Positions 50,691 through 59,693 of a stretch of DNA of 61,733 nt are shown here, piece by piece (position 1 is the stretch's first letter; every line of letters begins with the position of its first letter). The notes under the pieces are model-generated. The model ran no database searches. It worked only from the letters and a program-made list of their open reading frames with translations, and was not told the origin of the DNA. This DNA comes from Pseudonocardia sp. (GTDB lineage: Bacteria > Actinomycetota > Actinomycetes > Mycobacteriales > Pseudonocardiaceae): the NCBI RefSeq assembly GCF_029263155.1, contig NZ_JAJCYB010000014.1:1-61733 (forward strand). The letters are read 5' to 3'. A program made the position numbers and the translations under genes.

Positions 50691-51131
50691 GTGAGGGCCG
50701 GGTACGGTATTCCCGTGCCCGAGGAGCCCGAGGAGTCGCTCGCGGAGGCGTTCTGGGCCGTCACCCGGGAGCTGCGCCACCGCAGCCGCGACGCGCTCGC
50801 GCCGTGGGCCGTCACGCCGTCGCAGTCGCGGGCGCTGTGGATACTGCTGCGGCACGGCACGATGCGCCTGCGCGACCTCGCCGAGCACCTGCGCATCGCC
50901 CCCCGCTCGGCCACCGAGGTGGTCGACGACCTGGAGGCCCGTGGCCTGGTCGAGCGCGGGCCGGATCCCGAGGACCGGCGCGCCACGCTCGTGCACCTCA
51001 CCGACCAGGGCCGGGAGATCGGGGCCGCGGTCCGGGCCGCCCGGAGCGCGGACGCCGAGGGCTTCTTCGGCCGGCTCAGCGACGCCGACCGCGCCGACCT
51101 GGCCCGCATCCTGCGCACGCTGCGCCGGTAG
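50691..51131 (+). CDS. MarR-family transcriptional regulator
   Basis: A 146-residue winged-helix regulator from GTG 50691 with AGGGAG five bases upstream. TPSQSRALWILLRHGTMRLRDLAEHLRIAPRSATEVVDDLEARGLVERGPDPEDRR in pieces is the DNA-binding core with the typical wing DPEDRRATLVHLT. It most likely represses itself and the divergent ABC exporter through the palindromes next to its start. Confidence 0.92.
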   Translation: MRAGYGIPVPEEPEESLAEAFWAVTRELRHRSRDALAPWAVTPSQSRALWILLRHGTMRLRDLAEHLRIAPRSATEVVDDLEARGLVERGPDPEDRRATLVHLTDQGREIGAAVRAARSADAEGFFGRLSDADRADLARILRTLRR

Positions 51132-51262
51132 GGCCGGTAGGCCGGGCAGGTCAGCCGGTCCTGTCGGTGCCGCCGGGCACCGGCCGGACCACGACAACAT
51201 GGGGGCGGACGACCCCGCGTACTGGCCGCGCCACCGCGAGCGGCTGGAGCGGGCGGCCCGCC

Positions 51263-51279
51263 GCAGGCCCCGGGCCTGC
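51263..51279. terminator. Short hairpin between convergent genes
   Basis: GCAGGCCccgGGCCTGC forms a 7-bp stem directly at the 3' end of the epoxide hydrolase gene, in the gap between it and the convergent MarR gene. Confidence 0.5.
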
Positions 51280-52434
51280 CTACCGGCCCCGCGGCCCGGC
51301 CGCACGGAGACCGGCGAAGAACGTCCGCAGGTCGGCGGTCACGTCGTCGGGCACCTCCATGCTCGCGAAGTGCCCGCCGCGGGGGAACTCGCTCCACTGC
51401 ACGATGGCGCTGTTGTCCCGCTGCGCGAAGTTGCGGATCGTCCGGAAGTCGTCGGCGAACACGGCCACCCCGGTCGGTGCCGCGTTCACCGCGGGCTCCG
51501 CCGCGGCCCGCGCGTCCTCCAGGTACGACCGCGCCGCCGTCGCCGAGGTGTTGGTGAGCCAGTAGAGCGTCACCTGGGTGAGCACCTGGTCGCGGGTGAG
51601 CAGGCTGGTGCCGTTGCCGAAGGACTCGAACAGCTCGGAGTAGGCGAGCTGGCCCACCGGGGAGTCGGAGAGCCCGGCGGCCACGGTCTGCGGGCGCGAG
51701 GCGTTCATCGTGTTGTACCCGCCCACCGACTGGAACCACTGCATGTGCTCCAGCCCCGCGTGGTCGGCGGGGGTCAGCCCCTCGAACTCGGCCGGGTCCC
51801 CGGACGGGAAGGAGAACAGCTGCAGCACGTGCAGGCCCAGGAAGCCGGGCGGGTCGAGCAGGCCCAGCTCGCGGGCGATGATCGCGCCCTTGTCGCTGCC
51901 GTGCACGCCGTAGCTCGCGTAGCCCAGCCGCCGCATGAGGGTGTCGAACGCCCGCGCGGTGCGTGCGGAGGTCCAACCGGCGTCGGCGAGCGGCACGCTG
52001 AACCCGAACCCGGGGATCGACGGCACCACGACGGAGAACGCGTCCTCCGCCCGGCCGCCGTGGGCGACGGGGTCGGTCAGCGGGCCGATCATGTCGAGGA
52101 AGTCGATGAACGAGCCCGGGTAGGTGTGCACCAGCAGCAGCGGCGTCGCGTCCGGCTCGGCCGACGGCACGTGCACGAAGTGGACGTCCTGGCCGTCGAT
52201 CCCGGTGATGTGGTGCGGGAAGGCGTTCATCCGCGCCTCCTGGGCGCGCCAGTCGAAACCGGACCGCCAGTGCTCCACGGTCTCGCTCAGGTAGTGGTTC
52301 GGCACGCCGTGGTCCCAGCCGTCGCCGGGCGCCGGGCGCGGCAGGCGGGTGCGGGCGAGCCGGTCGAGCAGGTCGTCGAGGTCGGCCTGCGGGATGTCGA
52401 TGCGGAAGGGGCGAATGGTCTGCGTCTCGGTCAT
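51280..52434 (-). CDS. Epoxide hydrolase (EHN plus alpha/beta hydrolase)
   Basis: A 384-residue enzyme from ATG 52434. The N-terminal epoxide hydrolase segment ([35 protein letters not shown]) is followed by the hydrolase fold with [10 protein letters not shown] (HGxP-type oxyanion segment) and [12 protein letters not shown], which places the nucleophile Asp. [10 protein letters not shown] near the C-terminus supplies the His. The HGSDKG elbow differs from the common GGDWG, so substrate range is unclear. Divergent from a WYL regulator. Confidence 0.88.
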   Translation of the reverse strand: MTETQTIRPFRIDIPQADLDDLLDRLARTRLPRPAPGDGWDHGVPNHYLSETVEHWRSGFDWRAQEARMNAFPHHITGIDGQDVHFVHVPSAEPDATPLLLVHTYPGSFIDFLDMIGPLTDPVAHGGRAEDAFSVVVPSIPGFGFSVPLADAGWTSARTARAFDTLMRRLGYASYGVHGSDKGAIIARELGLLDPPGFLGLHVLQLFSFPSGDPAEFEGLTPADHAGLEHMQWFQSVGGYNTMNASRPQTVAAGLSDSPVGQLAYSELFESFGNGTSLLTRDQVLTQVTLYWLTNTSATAARSYLEDARAAAEPAVNAAPTGVAVFADDFRTIRNFAQRDNSAIVQWSEFPRGGHFASMEVPDDVTADLRTFFAGLRAAGPRGR

Positions 52435-52446
52435 GGGAGCACGGTA

Positions 52447-52472
52447 GGAACGAAACAGGAACACTTCGTTCC
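52447..52472. promoter_or_regulatory. GGAACGAA / TTCGTTCC operator
   Basis: GGAACGAA (52447-52454) and TTCGTTCC (52465-52472) are perfect inverse repeats with a third half-site GGAAC at 52458-52462. It lies between the divergent epoxide hydrolase and WYL-regulator genes, 13 and 22 bases from their starts, so the regulator probably controls both. Confidence 0.7.
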
Positions 52473-52493
52473 GGTTCGTGCGACGATTCTCGC

Positions 52494-53465
52494 GTGCACC
52501 AGACCACCTCGCGGGTACTCGCGCTGCTGGCCCTGCTGCAGGTCCGCCCGCACTGGACCGGCCCCGAGCTCGCCGGGCGCCTCGGCGTCAGCGACCGCAC
52601 GATCCGCAAGGACATCGACCGGCTCCGCGAGCTCGGCTATCCCGTCGACGGTGTCCGTGGCACCGCCGGGCACTACAAGCTGGGGGCGGGCGGGAAGCTG
52701 CCGCCGCTGCTGCTCGACGACGACGAGGCCGTCGCCATCGCGGTCGGGCTGCGCGGCGCCACCGGGATCGCCGGCATCGAGGAGAGCAGCGCGCGGGCGC
52801 TGGAGAAGCTCGACCACGTGCTCCCCCACCGGCTCCGCCGCCAGGTCGGTGCGATCCACTCCACCACCACCCGCGCCCCGGACAACACCGACACCAACGT
52901 CGAGGACCCCGTGGTGGACGCGGCGGTGCTCACCGCGATCGCGAGCGCGATCCGCGACGGCGAGTACCTGCGCGTCGACCGCACCGAGCCCGAGCACGAC
53001 GGCGCGCCGCCGCTGCTCGTCGAGCCCTACCGGCTCGTCAGCTGGGTGCGGCACTGGTACCTCGTCGCCCGCGAGCCGGACTCGGGCACCTGGCGCACGT
53101 TCCGCGTGGACCGGATCGGCCTGCGGATGCCCACCCACCGCCGCTTCGCTCCGTCGCCGCTGCCGGGCGGCGACTACACGAGCTTCGTGCTCCGCGACGT
53201 CGCGTCCACGGGGTGGGCGGTGCACGCCCGGATCACCGTGTTCGCGGCCGCGGAAGAGGTGCTCGCGCGGATCAACCCGACCGTCGGCGTGGTCGAGTCG
53301 GTCGACGCGACGACGTCGGTGCTGGTCACCGGCGCCGACAGCCTGGAGGTCGTCGCCGTCTACGTCGGCATGCTCGGCCTCGACTTCCGCGTCACCGAGC
53401 CACCGGCGCTGGTGGAGCACCTGCGGGTACTCGCGCAGCGCTACGCGGCGGCGGTCGGCGGCTGA
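52494..53465 (+). CDS. YafY-type HTH/WYL-domain transcriptional regulator
   Basis: A 323-residue regulator from GTG 52494. The N-terminal HTH_11 domain ([35 protein letters not shown] in pieces) is followed by [21 protein letters not shown], the WYL domain ([21 protein letters not shown]) with its ligand-binding strands, and a WCX C-terminal part. It is likely to sense a small ligand and control the divergent epoxide hydrolase gene. Confidence 0.9.
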   Translation: MHQTTSRVLALLALLQVRPHWTGPELAGRLGVSDRTIRKDIDRLRELGYPVDGVRGTAGHYKLGAGGKLPPLLLDDDEAVAIAVGLRGATGIAGIEESSARALEKLDHVLPHRLRRQVGAIHSTTTRAPDNTDTNVEDPVVDAAVLTAIASAIRDGEYLRVDRTEPEHDGAPPLLVEPYRLVSWVRHWYLVAREPDSGTWRTFRVDRIGLRMPTHRRFAPSPLPGGDYTSFVLRDVASTGWAVHARITVFAAAEEVLARINPTVGVVESVDATTSVLVTGADSLEVVAVYVGMLGLDFRVTEPPALVEHLRVLAQRYAAAVGG

Positions 53466-53530
53466 CGCTGGGATTCGGCCCGTCCGGACGGCACAATCTC
53501 CGCACCGGCGGTCGACCCCGTTCCGGGCCG

Positions 53531-53579
53531 GACGAGTGGGACCGTCGTACGCAAGGTTCGTACGGGAGTCCCACTCGTC
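53531..53579. repeat. Two-part hairpin GACGAGTGGGAC / GTCCCACTCGTC
   Basis: GACGAGTGGGAC (53531-53542) pairs with GTCCCACTCGTC (53568-53579); inside, CGTACG (53546-53551) pairs with CGTACG (53559-53564) around a CAAGGTT loop. It lies between the WYL regulator and the LuxR-type gene and probably terminates the former. Its size and symmetry suggest a repeated element. Confidence 0.75.
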
Positions 53580-53622
53580 GGGTCCCAGGTGCGGCCGTGG
53601 CCCGCGGCAGAGAGGGGGACCG

Positions 53623-56523
53623 GTGACCGGACGGGTGCGGGCCGCCCTGGTCGGCCGCGACGTCGAGTGGCGCGAGCTCGACGGGGCGCTCCAGCGCAGC
53701 GTCGCAGGCGGGTTCGGCTGCGTCCTGCTGGTCGGTGACCCGGGGGTGGGCAAGACCCGGCTCGCCGGGCAGTTCGTCGCCGAGCAGGGCGACGCGCTCG
53801 CCGTCCTGACCGCGCGCGCCTACCACCTCGGCTCCACCACGGCGTTCGGTGTGTGGGCCGAGGCGCTCGACGGCGCGCTGCGGGCCCGGCCCCGCGAGGA
53901 GGTCCGGCGGTTGTGCGCGGGCATCGAGCCCGAGCTGGCCGGGCTGCTGCGCAGCGTGGCCACGCTCGGCGATCGGGGGGACCGGGCGCCGCGGGTCGAG
54001 CCGCCGCGGACCCGGTTGCTCGACGCACTGGCCGTGCTGCTGCGGGCGCTGGCCGCGCAACGGCCGGTGGTGCTCGTCGTCGACGACCTGCACCTGGCCG
54101 ACTCGTCGTCGCTGGAGGCTCTGCACTACCTGGCCCACCACTGCGCCGACCAGCCGGTGCTGGTGATCGGGACCGCGCGGCCGGTGGAGCTGGCCGAGCA
54201 CGGGGTGGCCGTCGAGGTGCTGGTGCGGCTGGAACAGGACGGCCTCGCGCGCCGGCTCGCGGTCGGACCGCTGGAGCAGTCGGCACTGGGCGAGCTGGCG
54301 GCGTCGGTGCTCGGCGACCCGCCGCCCGAGACGCTGGTCACCTGGCTCGCCGACCGCACCCGCGGCAACCCGCTGGACGCCATCGGCCTGCTGCACGCGT
54401 TGGTCGAGGAGGGCGCCGACCTGCACCGGCCCGCCCTGCGCCGGCTGCCCGAGGCGCTGTCGGACCGCGTCGCGCTGCGGCTGCGCGGGCTCGATGCCGT
54501 CGCCGGCACGATCGTGGAACTGCTGTCGGTGATCGGGCGCCGGGCCGACCTGCGCAGCCTGGTCGCGCTGTCCGGGCGCCCGCCCGCCGAGCTGGTCGCC
54601 GGGATCGAGCACCTGGTGCGGGCCCGGCTGGTCGGCGAGGACGACCGCGGCTCCGACGTCACGGTCGAGATCTCCCACCCGCTCGTCGCCGATGCGGTCT
54701 ACCAGCGGATGTCCGCGGCCCGGCGGCACCTGCTGCACCGGGAGGTCGGGCGGGTGCTGCGGTCGATGGGACGCCTGGGCGAGGCGGCCGGGCACTTCGC
54801 CCGCTCGGCGGGCCCCGGCGACGACGAGGCGGTGACGGTGCTGCGCACGGCCGTGCACGCCGCCGAGCGGGCGGGCGCGTTCCAGGAGGCGCTCACCGTG
54901 CTCGGCGCGCTGGTGCCGCTGCTGCCGGCGGGCGACCCCCGCTGGGTCGAGGTGGTGGACGCGCTGTCGTGGGACGCGCAGTGGGTGGTCGACCACCGCG
55001 CCGACAACCACGCGGCGAAGGGCGTGCCGGCGCTGCGGGCGATGGACGCCGCGCTCGCCGCGCTCGACGACCCGGGTCGTCGAGCCCCGGTGAAACTGCG
55101 GCTGGCGACCTTCCTCGGGTGGGGCGACGGTGACGTCGCCGAGGCCGCGCAGATCTGCGCGGAGGCGCGCGACCTGTTCGCCCGGGCCGGCGACCGACGC
55201 GGCGCCCTGCTCGCCGCGCACGAGCTGGCCTGGCTGCACGGCGTCACGGGCGACGTCGCCGGTCTCGACACCGAGGCCCGGGCGGTGGCGGAGGAGGCCA
55301 CCCGGTGCGGCGACGCCGTGGTGCGCAGCCGTGCGGTGCGCACCCTGGGCCAGGTGGCGCTGTGGCGGTGCCGCCCGGCCGAGGCGCAGGCGGCGTTCGA
55401 CGAGCTGGCCGCGACGTCGGGAGGGGATCCGAACCTGCTGTTCCTGGCCGCGGCCGGGCGGGCGATGACCGCGATCAGTGCGGACCGCGTCGAGGAGGGC
55501 CTGACCGCCCTCGACGCCATCACGGCAGCGGCGCCGGGCAACGCGGCCGACTACGACGCGATGTTCAGCCTCCACGCCGGCCTGATCACCCGAGCGCTCG
55601 CGGTCGCCCGCGACGTCTCCGGCATCGGGCCGATGCCCGCCACCCGACGGGTGGGTCTCGGGCTCGGCGGGGCGGCGATGGCCGCGGTCGAGGCCGGTCG
55701 CTTCGCCGACGCCCGCCGCTGGTCGGGGCGGCTGCGGGCGCTCGGCTGGGGCCTGCACACCAGGTTCGCCGACCACGTCGACGCGCTCCTCGCCTGGCGC
55801 GACGGCCGACCCGACGACGCGTGCGCGCTCCTGCGCCGCGTCGCCGCGGCGACGGTGGCCGGCGACCATCTGGTGGCGGCCGTCGCGGCGCTGGGTGATC
55901 TCGCCGAGATCGCCGCCCGGTCCGGCACGCCCGAACCGGCCGCCGCGGACGCGCTGGCGCAGATCGCCGGCCGCACCGGCCTCGGGTCGCACCGCGCGCT
56001 CGCCGACCTGGCCGCAGCGTGGTGCACTCGTGACGGGGACCTCGCCCGGGTGGCCGCCGACACCCTCACCGACCGGCCCCTGCTCCGCGGCCGCGCGCTC
56101 GTCCTCGTCGCCCGCAGCACCGGTGAGCGGGACCAGGCGGTCGAGGCGCTCACCGAGGCCGCGGCCCTGTTCGAGGGCTGCGGCGCGGTGCTGCGCCGGA
56201 CCGGGGCACTCGACGAGCTGGCCGCGCTGGGCACCCGCGGCAAACGGGCGGCCGCGGCGGCCCTGGGCCCGTCGTCACTGACGGCCCGCGAACGCGAGGT
56301 GGCCCAGCTCGCCGTCGACGGGCTCTCCGCCCGCGAGATCGGCGCCGCCCTGTTCATCGGCGAGCGCACCGTGGAGGGGCACCTCGCGCGGGCGTACGCG
56401 CGGCTGGGGGTGCGGTCGAAGCTGGAGCTCACCCGGCGGGCCGCGGAGCTGGGGCTGCGTACTCCTGGAACACGTACCTCAGCACGTACCAGTACGCCAG
56501 ACCCGCAGCGCGCCGGTTCGTAG
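53623..56523 (+). CDS. Large ATP-binding LuxR-family regulator (LAL type)
   Basis: A 966-residue regulator from GTG 53623 with GAGAGGGGG upstream. Walker A GDPGVGKT is at residues 38-45 and Walker B VVLVVDDLHLAD near 150, followed by an Arg-sensor region and several hundred residues of helical TPR-like repeats. The C-terminal LuxR helix-turn-helix is LTAREREVAQLAVDGLSA with TVEGHLARAYARLGV near 885-935. LAL proteins act as ATP-dependent activators of catabolic or antibiotic genes. The next gene, 10 bases on, is the likely target. Confidence 0.92.
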   Translation: MTGRVRAALVGRDVEWRELDGALQRSVAGGFGCVLLVGDPGVGKTRLAGQFVAEQGDALAVLTARAYHLGSTTAFGVWAEALDGALRARPREEVRRLCAGIEPELAGLLRSVATLGDRGDRAPRVEPPRTRLLDALAVLLRALAAQRPVVLVVDDLHLADSSSLEALHYLAHHCADQPVLVIGTARPVELAEHGVAVEVLVRLEQDGLARRLAVGPLEQSALGELAASVLGDPPPETLVTWLADRTRGNPLDAIGLLHALVEEGADLHRPALRRLPEALSDRVALRLRGLDAVAGTIVELLSVIGRRADLRSLVALSGRPPAELVAGIEHLVRARLVGEDDRGSDVTVEISHPLVADAVYQRMSAARRHLLHREVGRVLRSMGRLGEAAGHFARSAGPGDDEAVTVLRTAVHAAERAGAFQEALTVLGALVPLLPAGDPRWVEVVDALSWDAQWVVDHRADNHAAKGVPALRAMDAALAALDDPGRRAPVKLRLATFLGWGDGDVAEAAQICAEARDLFARAGDRRGALLAAHELAWLHGVTGDVAGLDTEARAVAEEATRCGDAVVRSRAVRTLGQVALWRCRPAEAQAAFDELAATSGGDPNLLFLAAAGRAMTAISADRVEEGLTALDAITAAAPGNAADYDAMFSLHAGLITRALAVARDVSGIGPMPATRRVGLGLGGAAMAAVEAGRFADARRWSGRLRALGWGLHTRFADHVDALLAWRDGRPDDACALLRRVAAATVAGDHLVAAVAALGDLAEIAARSGTPEPAAADALAQIAGRTGLGSHRALADLAAAWCTRDGDLARVAADTLTDRPLLRGRALVLVARSTGERDQAVEALTEAAALFEGCGAVLRRTGALDELAALGTRGKRAAAAALGPSSLTAREREVAQLAVDGLSAREIGAALFIGERTVEGHLARAYARLGVRSKLELTRRAAELGLRTPGTRTSARTSTPDPQRAGS
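56457..56497. promoter_or_regulatory. GCGTACT / AGTACGC inverted repeat with CACGTACC direct repeats
   Basis: GCGTACT (56457-56463) and AGTACGC (56491-56497) flank two CACGTACC copies (56471, 56483). It overlaps the end of the LuxR-type coding region, 37 bases before the PaaK-like start, and could be an activator site for that gene. Confidence 0.4.
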
Positions 56524-56533
56524 CGTCCCGGAC

Positions 56534-57940
56534 ATGAACAACGCCGCCATGACCGAGACCCCCACGACCGAGACCACCTACCAGCAGCTCCGGCAGCGGC
56601 ACATCGCCCATGCCGCCACCCTGCTCCCCCCGATGCTCGACCGCCTCACCTGGCCCGCGGACCGCCTCGCCGAGCACCGCACGACCGAGCTGCGCCGGCT
56701 GCTGCGGGTGGCCCGCGAGACCTCGCCGTGGCACCGCGAGCGGCTGGCCGGCGTCGACGTCGACACCGTCGACGAGTCCGACCTGACCGGCATCCCGGTG
56801 ATGACCAAGGACGACCTGATGGCGCACTTCGACGACGTCGTCACCGACGAGCGCCTGCGGCTCGACGTCGTCGAGGACCACCTGGCCGCCCTGACCTCCG
56901 ACGCCTACCTGTTCGACCGCTACCACGCCGCCGCCTCCGGCAGCTCGTCCGGGACGCGCGGCGTGTTCGTCTACGACTGGGACGACTGGGCCACGGCCAT
57001 CTGGACGTTCCAGCGGCACGGGATCCGCGGCGCGCAGTCCCGCCCGGCCGCGGAGCAGGTGATGTCGGTGGTGGTGGTCGGCGCGGCCGTGCCGACGCAC
57101 ATGTCCAGCTCCCTCCCGCAGACCTTCAGCATGCAGGATGCGGTGAGCAAGCAGATCCCGGTCACCCGCCCGACCGCGGAGATCGTCGAGGGGCTCAACG
57201 AGGCGCAGCCCACGGTGCTCGTGGGCTATCCGTCCGCGCTGCACGTGCTCGCCGCCGAGGCCCGCGCGGGTCGGCTGCGGATCTCCCCACAGGTGATCTC
57301 GTCGACGTCCGAGACGCTGCTGCCGGAGATCCGTGCGGTCCTGGCGGAGACGTTCGGGGCGCCGGTGGTCAACGGCTACGGCGCGTCGGAGGCCGCCGCG
57401 ATCGCCATCGGCTGCGGGGTCGGACCCTGGCTGCATCTGTCGGACGACCTGGTGATCGTCGAGCCGGTCGACGTCGCGGGCCGCCCGGTGCCGCCCGGCA
57501 CGCGCGCCGACAAGGTGTACCTGACCAACCTGTTCAACCACACCCTCCCGCTGATCCGCTACGAGCTGACCGACCAGATCGAGCTGCTCGTCGACGATGC
57601 ACCGTGCCCGTGCGGCTGCACCCACCGCCGCATCGCCGACCCCTACGGCCGCCTGGACGACACGTTCACCTACGGCCCGATCGCGGTGCACCCGCACCTG
57701 TTCCGCGCACCGCTCTCGCAGCGGGCGGAGATCGTCGAGTACCAGGTCCGGCAGACCCCGGCCGGGGCCACGGTCGTGGCCGCGGCCACCGGGCCCTTCG
57801 ACACCGCCGCCCTCGCCGCGGACATCACCGCCGGGCTGGCCCGGGTCGGGGTCCCGGATCCCCGGGTGGACGTCGAGGTGACCGACCGGCTGCCGCGCCC
57901 GGCGTCGGGCAAGCTCCAGCGTTTCGCCCCACTCGCCTGA
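56534..57940 (+). CDS. Phenylacetate-CoA ligase family adenylating enzyme
   Basis: A 468-residue PaaK-like protein. The P-loop is AASGSSSGTRG near residue 137, the adenylate motif NGYGASEAAAI near 282, and LIRYELTDQI near 340. CPCGCTHRRI near 358 is a cysteine cluster seen in PaaK relatives. RPASGKLQRF carries the C-terminal lysine. The start is ATG 56534, without a clear ribosome site (ATG 56549 is the alternative). Its acid substrate is unknown; control by the upstream LuxR-type regulator is inferred from spacing. Confidence 0.82.
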   Translation: MNNAAMTETPTTETTYQQLRQRHIAHAATLLPPMLDRLTWPADRLAEHRTTELRRLLRVARETSPWHRERLAGVDVDTVDESDLTGIPVMTKDDLMAHFDDVVTDERLRLDVVEDHLAALTSDAYLFDRYHAAASGSSSGTRGVFVYDWDDWATAIWTFQRHGIRGAQSRPAAEQVMSVVVVGAAVPTHMSSSLPQTFSMQDAVSKQIPVTRPTAEIVEGLNEAQPTVLVGYPSALHVLAAEARAGRLRISPQVISSTSETLLPEIRAVLAETFGAPVVNGYGASEAAAIAIGCGVGPWLHLSDDLVIVEPVDVAGRPVPPGTRADKVYLTNLFNHTLPLIRYELTDQIELLVDDAPCPCGCTHRRIADPYGRLDDTFTYGPIAVHPHLFRAPLSQRAEIVEYQVRQTPAGATVVAAATGPFDTAALAADITAGLARVGVPDPRVDVEVTDRLPRPASGKLQRFAPLA

Positions 57941-58078
57941 TCCCGCTTGCTCGCTACCGACGCGGCTGGTGTTCCGGGGGACGCGAGCGTCCGGGCGTCA
58001 CGGTTGCGGACAGCGGGACGATCCTCGGCGCGTAGAGACCGCCCGTGTGGGTGTCCGGTCCTGTGCTACACAGCCCGA

Positions 58079-58897
58079 ATGGACGACTCCGCGCCCGTCG
58101 CCCCGCCCGGGAAGCGGGGCCGGCGCCAGGCGGTCCCGGACCCGGCGACGGGCCCGGTCGCCCGGTTCGCGCACGACCTCGCCACCCTCAAGATCGAGGC
58201 CGGTGATCCTTCCTACGACCGGATGCGCGCGGAGTTCGGGGCCGCGGCGTCGAAGTCGGCGCTGTCCGCCGCGGCCCGCGGTCACGAGCTCCCCTCCTGG
58301 GAGACCACCTGGGAGTTCGTGCGCAGCCTCACGCCGGCCGGGTCCGATCTCGACCGGGTCCGGGAGCTCTGGCGCGCTCGGTGGGAGGCGGCCCGGGCCG
58401 GTGCCACCCGCCGCGACGCTCCGCCACCGCCCGTGGAGCGCTCCGCCCGCCGCATCATGGCGGTCGGGCTGGTCCTCGGCGCGACGGTGGGCGGCCTGCT
58501 GTGGCTGCTTGTCGCCGCCGCGAGCGCTCCACCGGCGCCTCCGATCGAGGGCGACGCAGCGGCCTTCGTCGCCGACGTCACGATCCCGGACGGGAGCGTC
58601 GTGCCCGGGGGCGAGCCGTTCGTCAAGACCTGGGAGATCCGCAACACCGGGGCGGTGCCGTGGACCGGCCGGCACCTCGAACGGCTGCCCGGTGGTGCCG
58701 GGACGGCCTGCCGCACCCCCGACCGGGTCCCGGTGCCCCCGACGGCACCGGGTGAGGCGGTCCGGGTGAGCGTCACCGTCGACGCCCCACCCGGCCCGGC
58801 GACGTGCACGGTCCACTGGAAGATGGTCGACGGCGACGGGCGGGTGTACTTCCCGAAGTCCCGGCCGCTGTTCTTCGAGGTGACGGTGGCCGGCTGA
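58079..58897 (+). CDS. Membrane protein with N-terminal helical/HTH-like domain and NBR1-Ig-like domain
   Basis: A 272-residue protein from ATG 58079. Residues 26-105 form a helical cytoplasmic domain (FAHDLATLKIEAGDPSYDRMRAEF, SKSALSAAARG) of the kind found at the start of many actinobacterial signalling proteins. A membrane helix spans about 126-150. The outer part is an NBR1-type immunoglobulin domain (VTIPDGSVVPGGEPFVKTWE, IRNTGAVPW), a fold best known from a eukaryotic autophagy receptor. Its role is unknown. Confidence 0.8.
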   Translation: MDDSAPVAPPGKRGRRQAVPDPATGPVARFAHDLATLKIEAGDPSYDRMRAEFGAAASKSALSAAARGHELPSWETTWEFVRSLTPAGSDLDRVRELWRARWEAARAGATRRDAPPPPVERSARRIMAVGLVLGATVGGLLWLLVAAASAPPAPPIEGDAAAFVADVTIPDGSVVPGGEPFVKTWEIRNTGAVPWTGRHLERLPGGAGTACRTPDRVPVPPTAPGEAVRVSVTVDAPPGPATCTVHWKMVDGDGRVYFPKSRPLFFEVTVAG

Positions 58898-58907
58898 GAG
58901 CCCGCCG

Positions 58908-59330
58908 CTAGCGGTGGATGCCGACGCACGCGCCGGGACGCTCCACGCCGTTCTCGGTGATCGACCCACAGACGCGGCCCGTCGGGTAGTCGCGACCGGG
59001 GTGGATCGTGAAGTCCTCCGCCGTCCGCGTCCCGCTGTACAGGCGGGACCGGTGCTGTTCGACCTGTCGGTTGTGCACGTCGAAGAAGGTGATCCGCAGG
59101 ACGACGTTGTTGAGGCCACCCGCCGGGGCCACGAAGTCGACCCGCGCACTCTCGACGTTCAGGCCGCTGCCCCGCACGGCGATGCACAGCTGGTTGGGTC
59201 CGATGCCCCGGATCCGGTAGTCGCCGATCGCCGTGCAGCCCGAGCTCGAGGCATGCGCGACGGTGGGTGCCAGCAGGGTCGCCGCCAGCGCAGCCGCGGT
59301 GAGGCCGGTCGCGGCCAGGCTCCTGATCAT
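58908..59330 (-). CDS. Small secreted protein
   Basis: A 140-residue protein from ATG 59330. A signal peptide (SLAATGLTAAALAATLLAPTVAHA) precedes a mature domain of about 110 residues with four cysteines (SGCTAIG, NQLCIAV, GRVCGSI, GACVGI), which probably form two disulfides. No domain is recognised. Convergent with the NBR1-Ig gene, ten bases apart. Confidence 0.75.
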   Translation of the reverse strand: MIRSLAATGLTAAALAATLLAPTVAHASSSGCTAIGDYRIRGIGPNQLCIAVRGSGLNVESARVDFVAPAGGLNNVVLRITFFDVHNRQVEQHRSRLYSGTRTAEDFTIHPGRDYPTGRVCGSITENGVERPGACVGIHR

Positions 59331-59397
59331 GTCGTCCTCCGGTCGTCGTCAGTGGTGACCGGGACGCTATGAGCCCGACCGGAGTCGTGGTGCGGAT

Positions 59398-59456
59398 CAA
59401 TGACCAGCGATCTGACCAGGGACGACGACTGGTCGGCCATGGTCGACCGGTCATTG
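59398..59456. repeat. Nested inverted repeats CAATGACC / GGTCATTG
   Basis: CAATGACC (59398-59405) and GGTCATTG (59449-59456) enclose GACCAG (59414-59419) / CTGGTC (59429-59434). They lie upstream of the small secreted protein and directly after the membrane-gene remnant. Terminator or operator. Confidence 0.5.
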
Positions 59457-59461
59457 CCGAA

Positions 59462-59692
59462 TCATGGCCGGAGCGCGACGACGACGGCGATCACGACGAT
59501 CTTGAGCAGCCAGTCGCCCGCGTGGCTGGCGGCGAGCCGCGGCGGCACTCGCTCGTGGAACACCGAGCCGGCGAGCAGGACCAACGGGAACCCCACCCAC
59601 AGGACGAGCGCGAACAGCAGCGCCGGACCCAGCGCGTCGAGGCCGAGTCCCCGGGCGATCGACGCCACGCACGCGGGCGCCGTCGCGCGCAT
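59462..59692 (-). pseudogene. 3' remnant of a DUF1761-like membrane protein gene
   Basis: The last 76 codons of a small membrane protein remain (LLFALVLWVGFPLVLLAGSVFHERVPPRLAASHAGDWLLKIVVIAVVV in pieces), matching the C-terminal half of DUF1761 proteins (LGFP.VLL.GS....VPWRLA..HAGDWL). The first one or two membrane segments are missing. At the break (about 59692) the sequence changes directly to the 5'-truncated acetyltransferase on the opposite strand. Confidence 0.6.
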
Positions 59693-59693
59693 C

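Noticed and set aside
51199..51320. Small plus-strand frame starting MGADDPAYWPRHRERLERA after the MarR gene
   Set aside because: The N-terminus looks protein-like, but the frame runs into the antisense epoxide hydrolase gene and has no ribosome site.
50941..53622. Upstream extension of the LuxR-type regulator frame by some 890 codons
   Set aside because: It crosses the antisense epoxide hydrolase and the WYL regulator and has no domain; GTG 53623 with a good ribosome site gives a normal family N-terminus.
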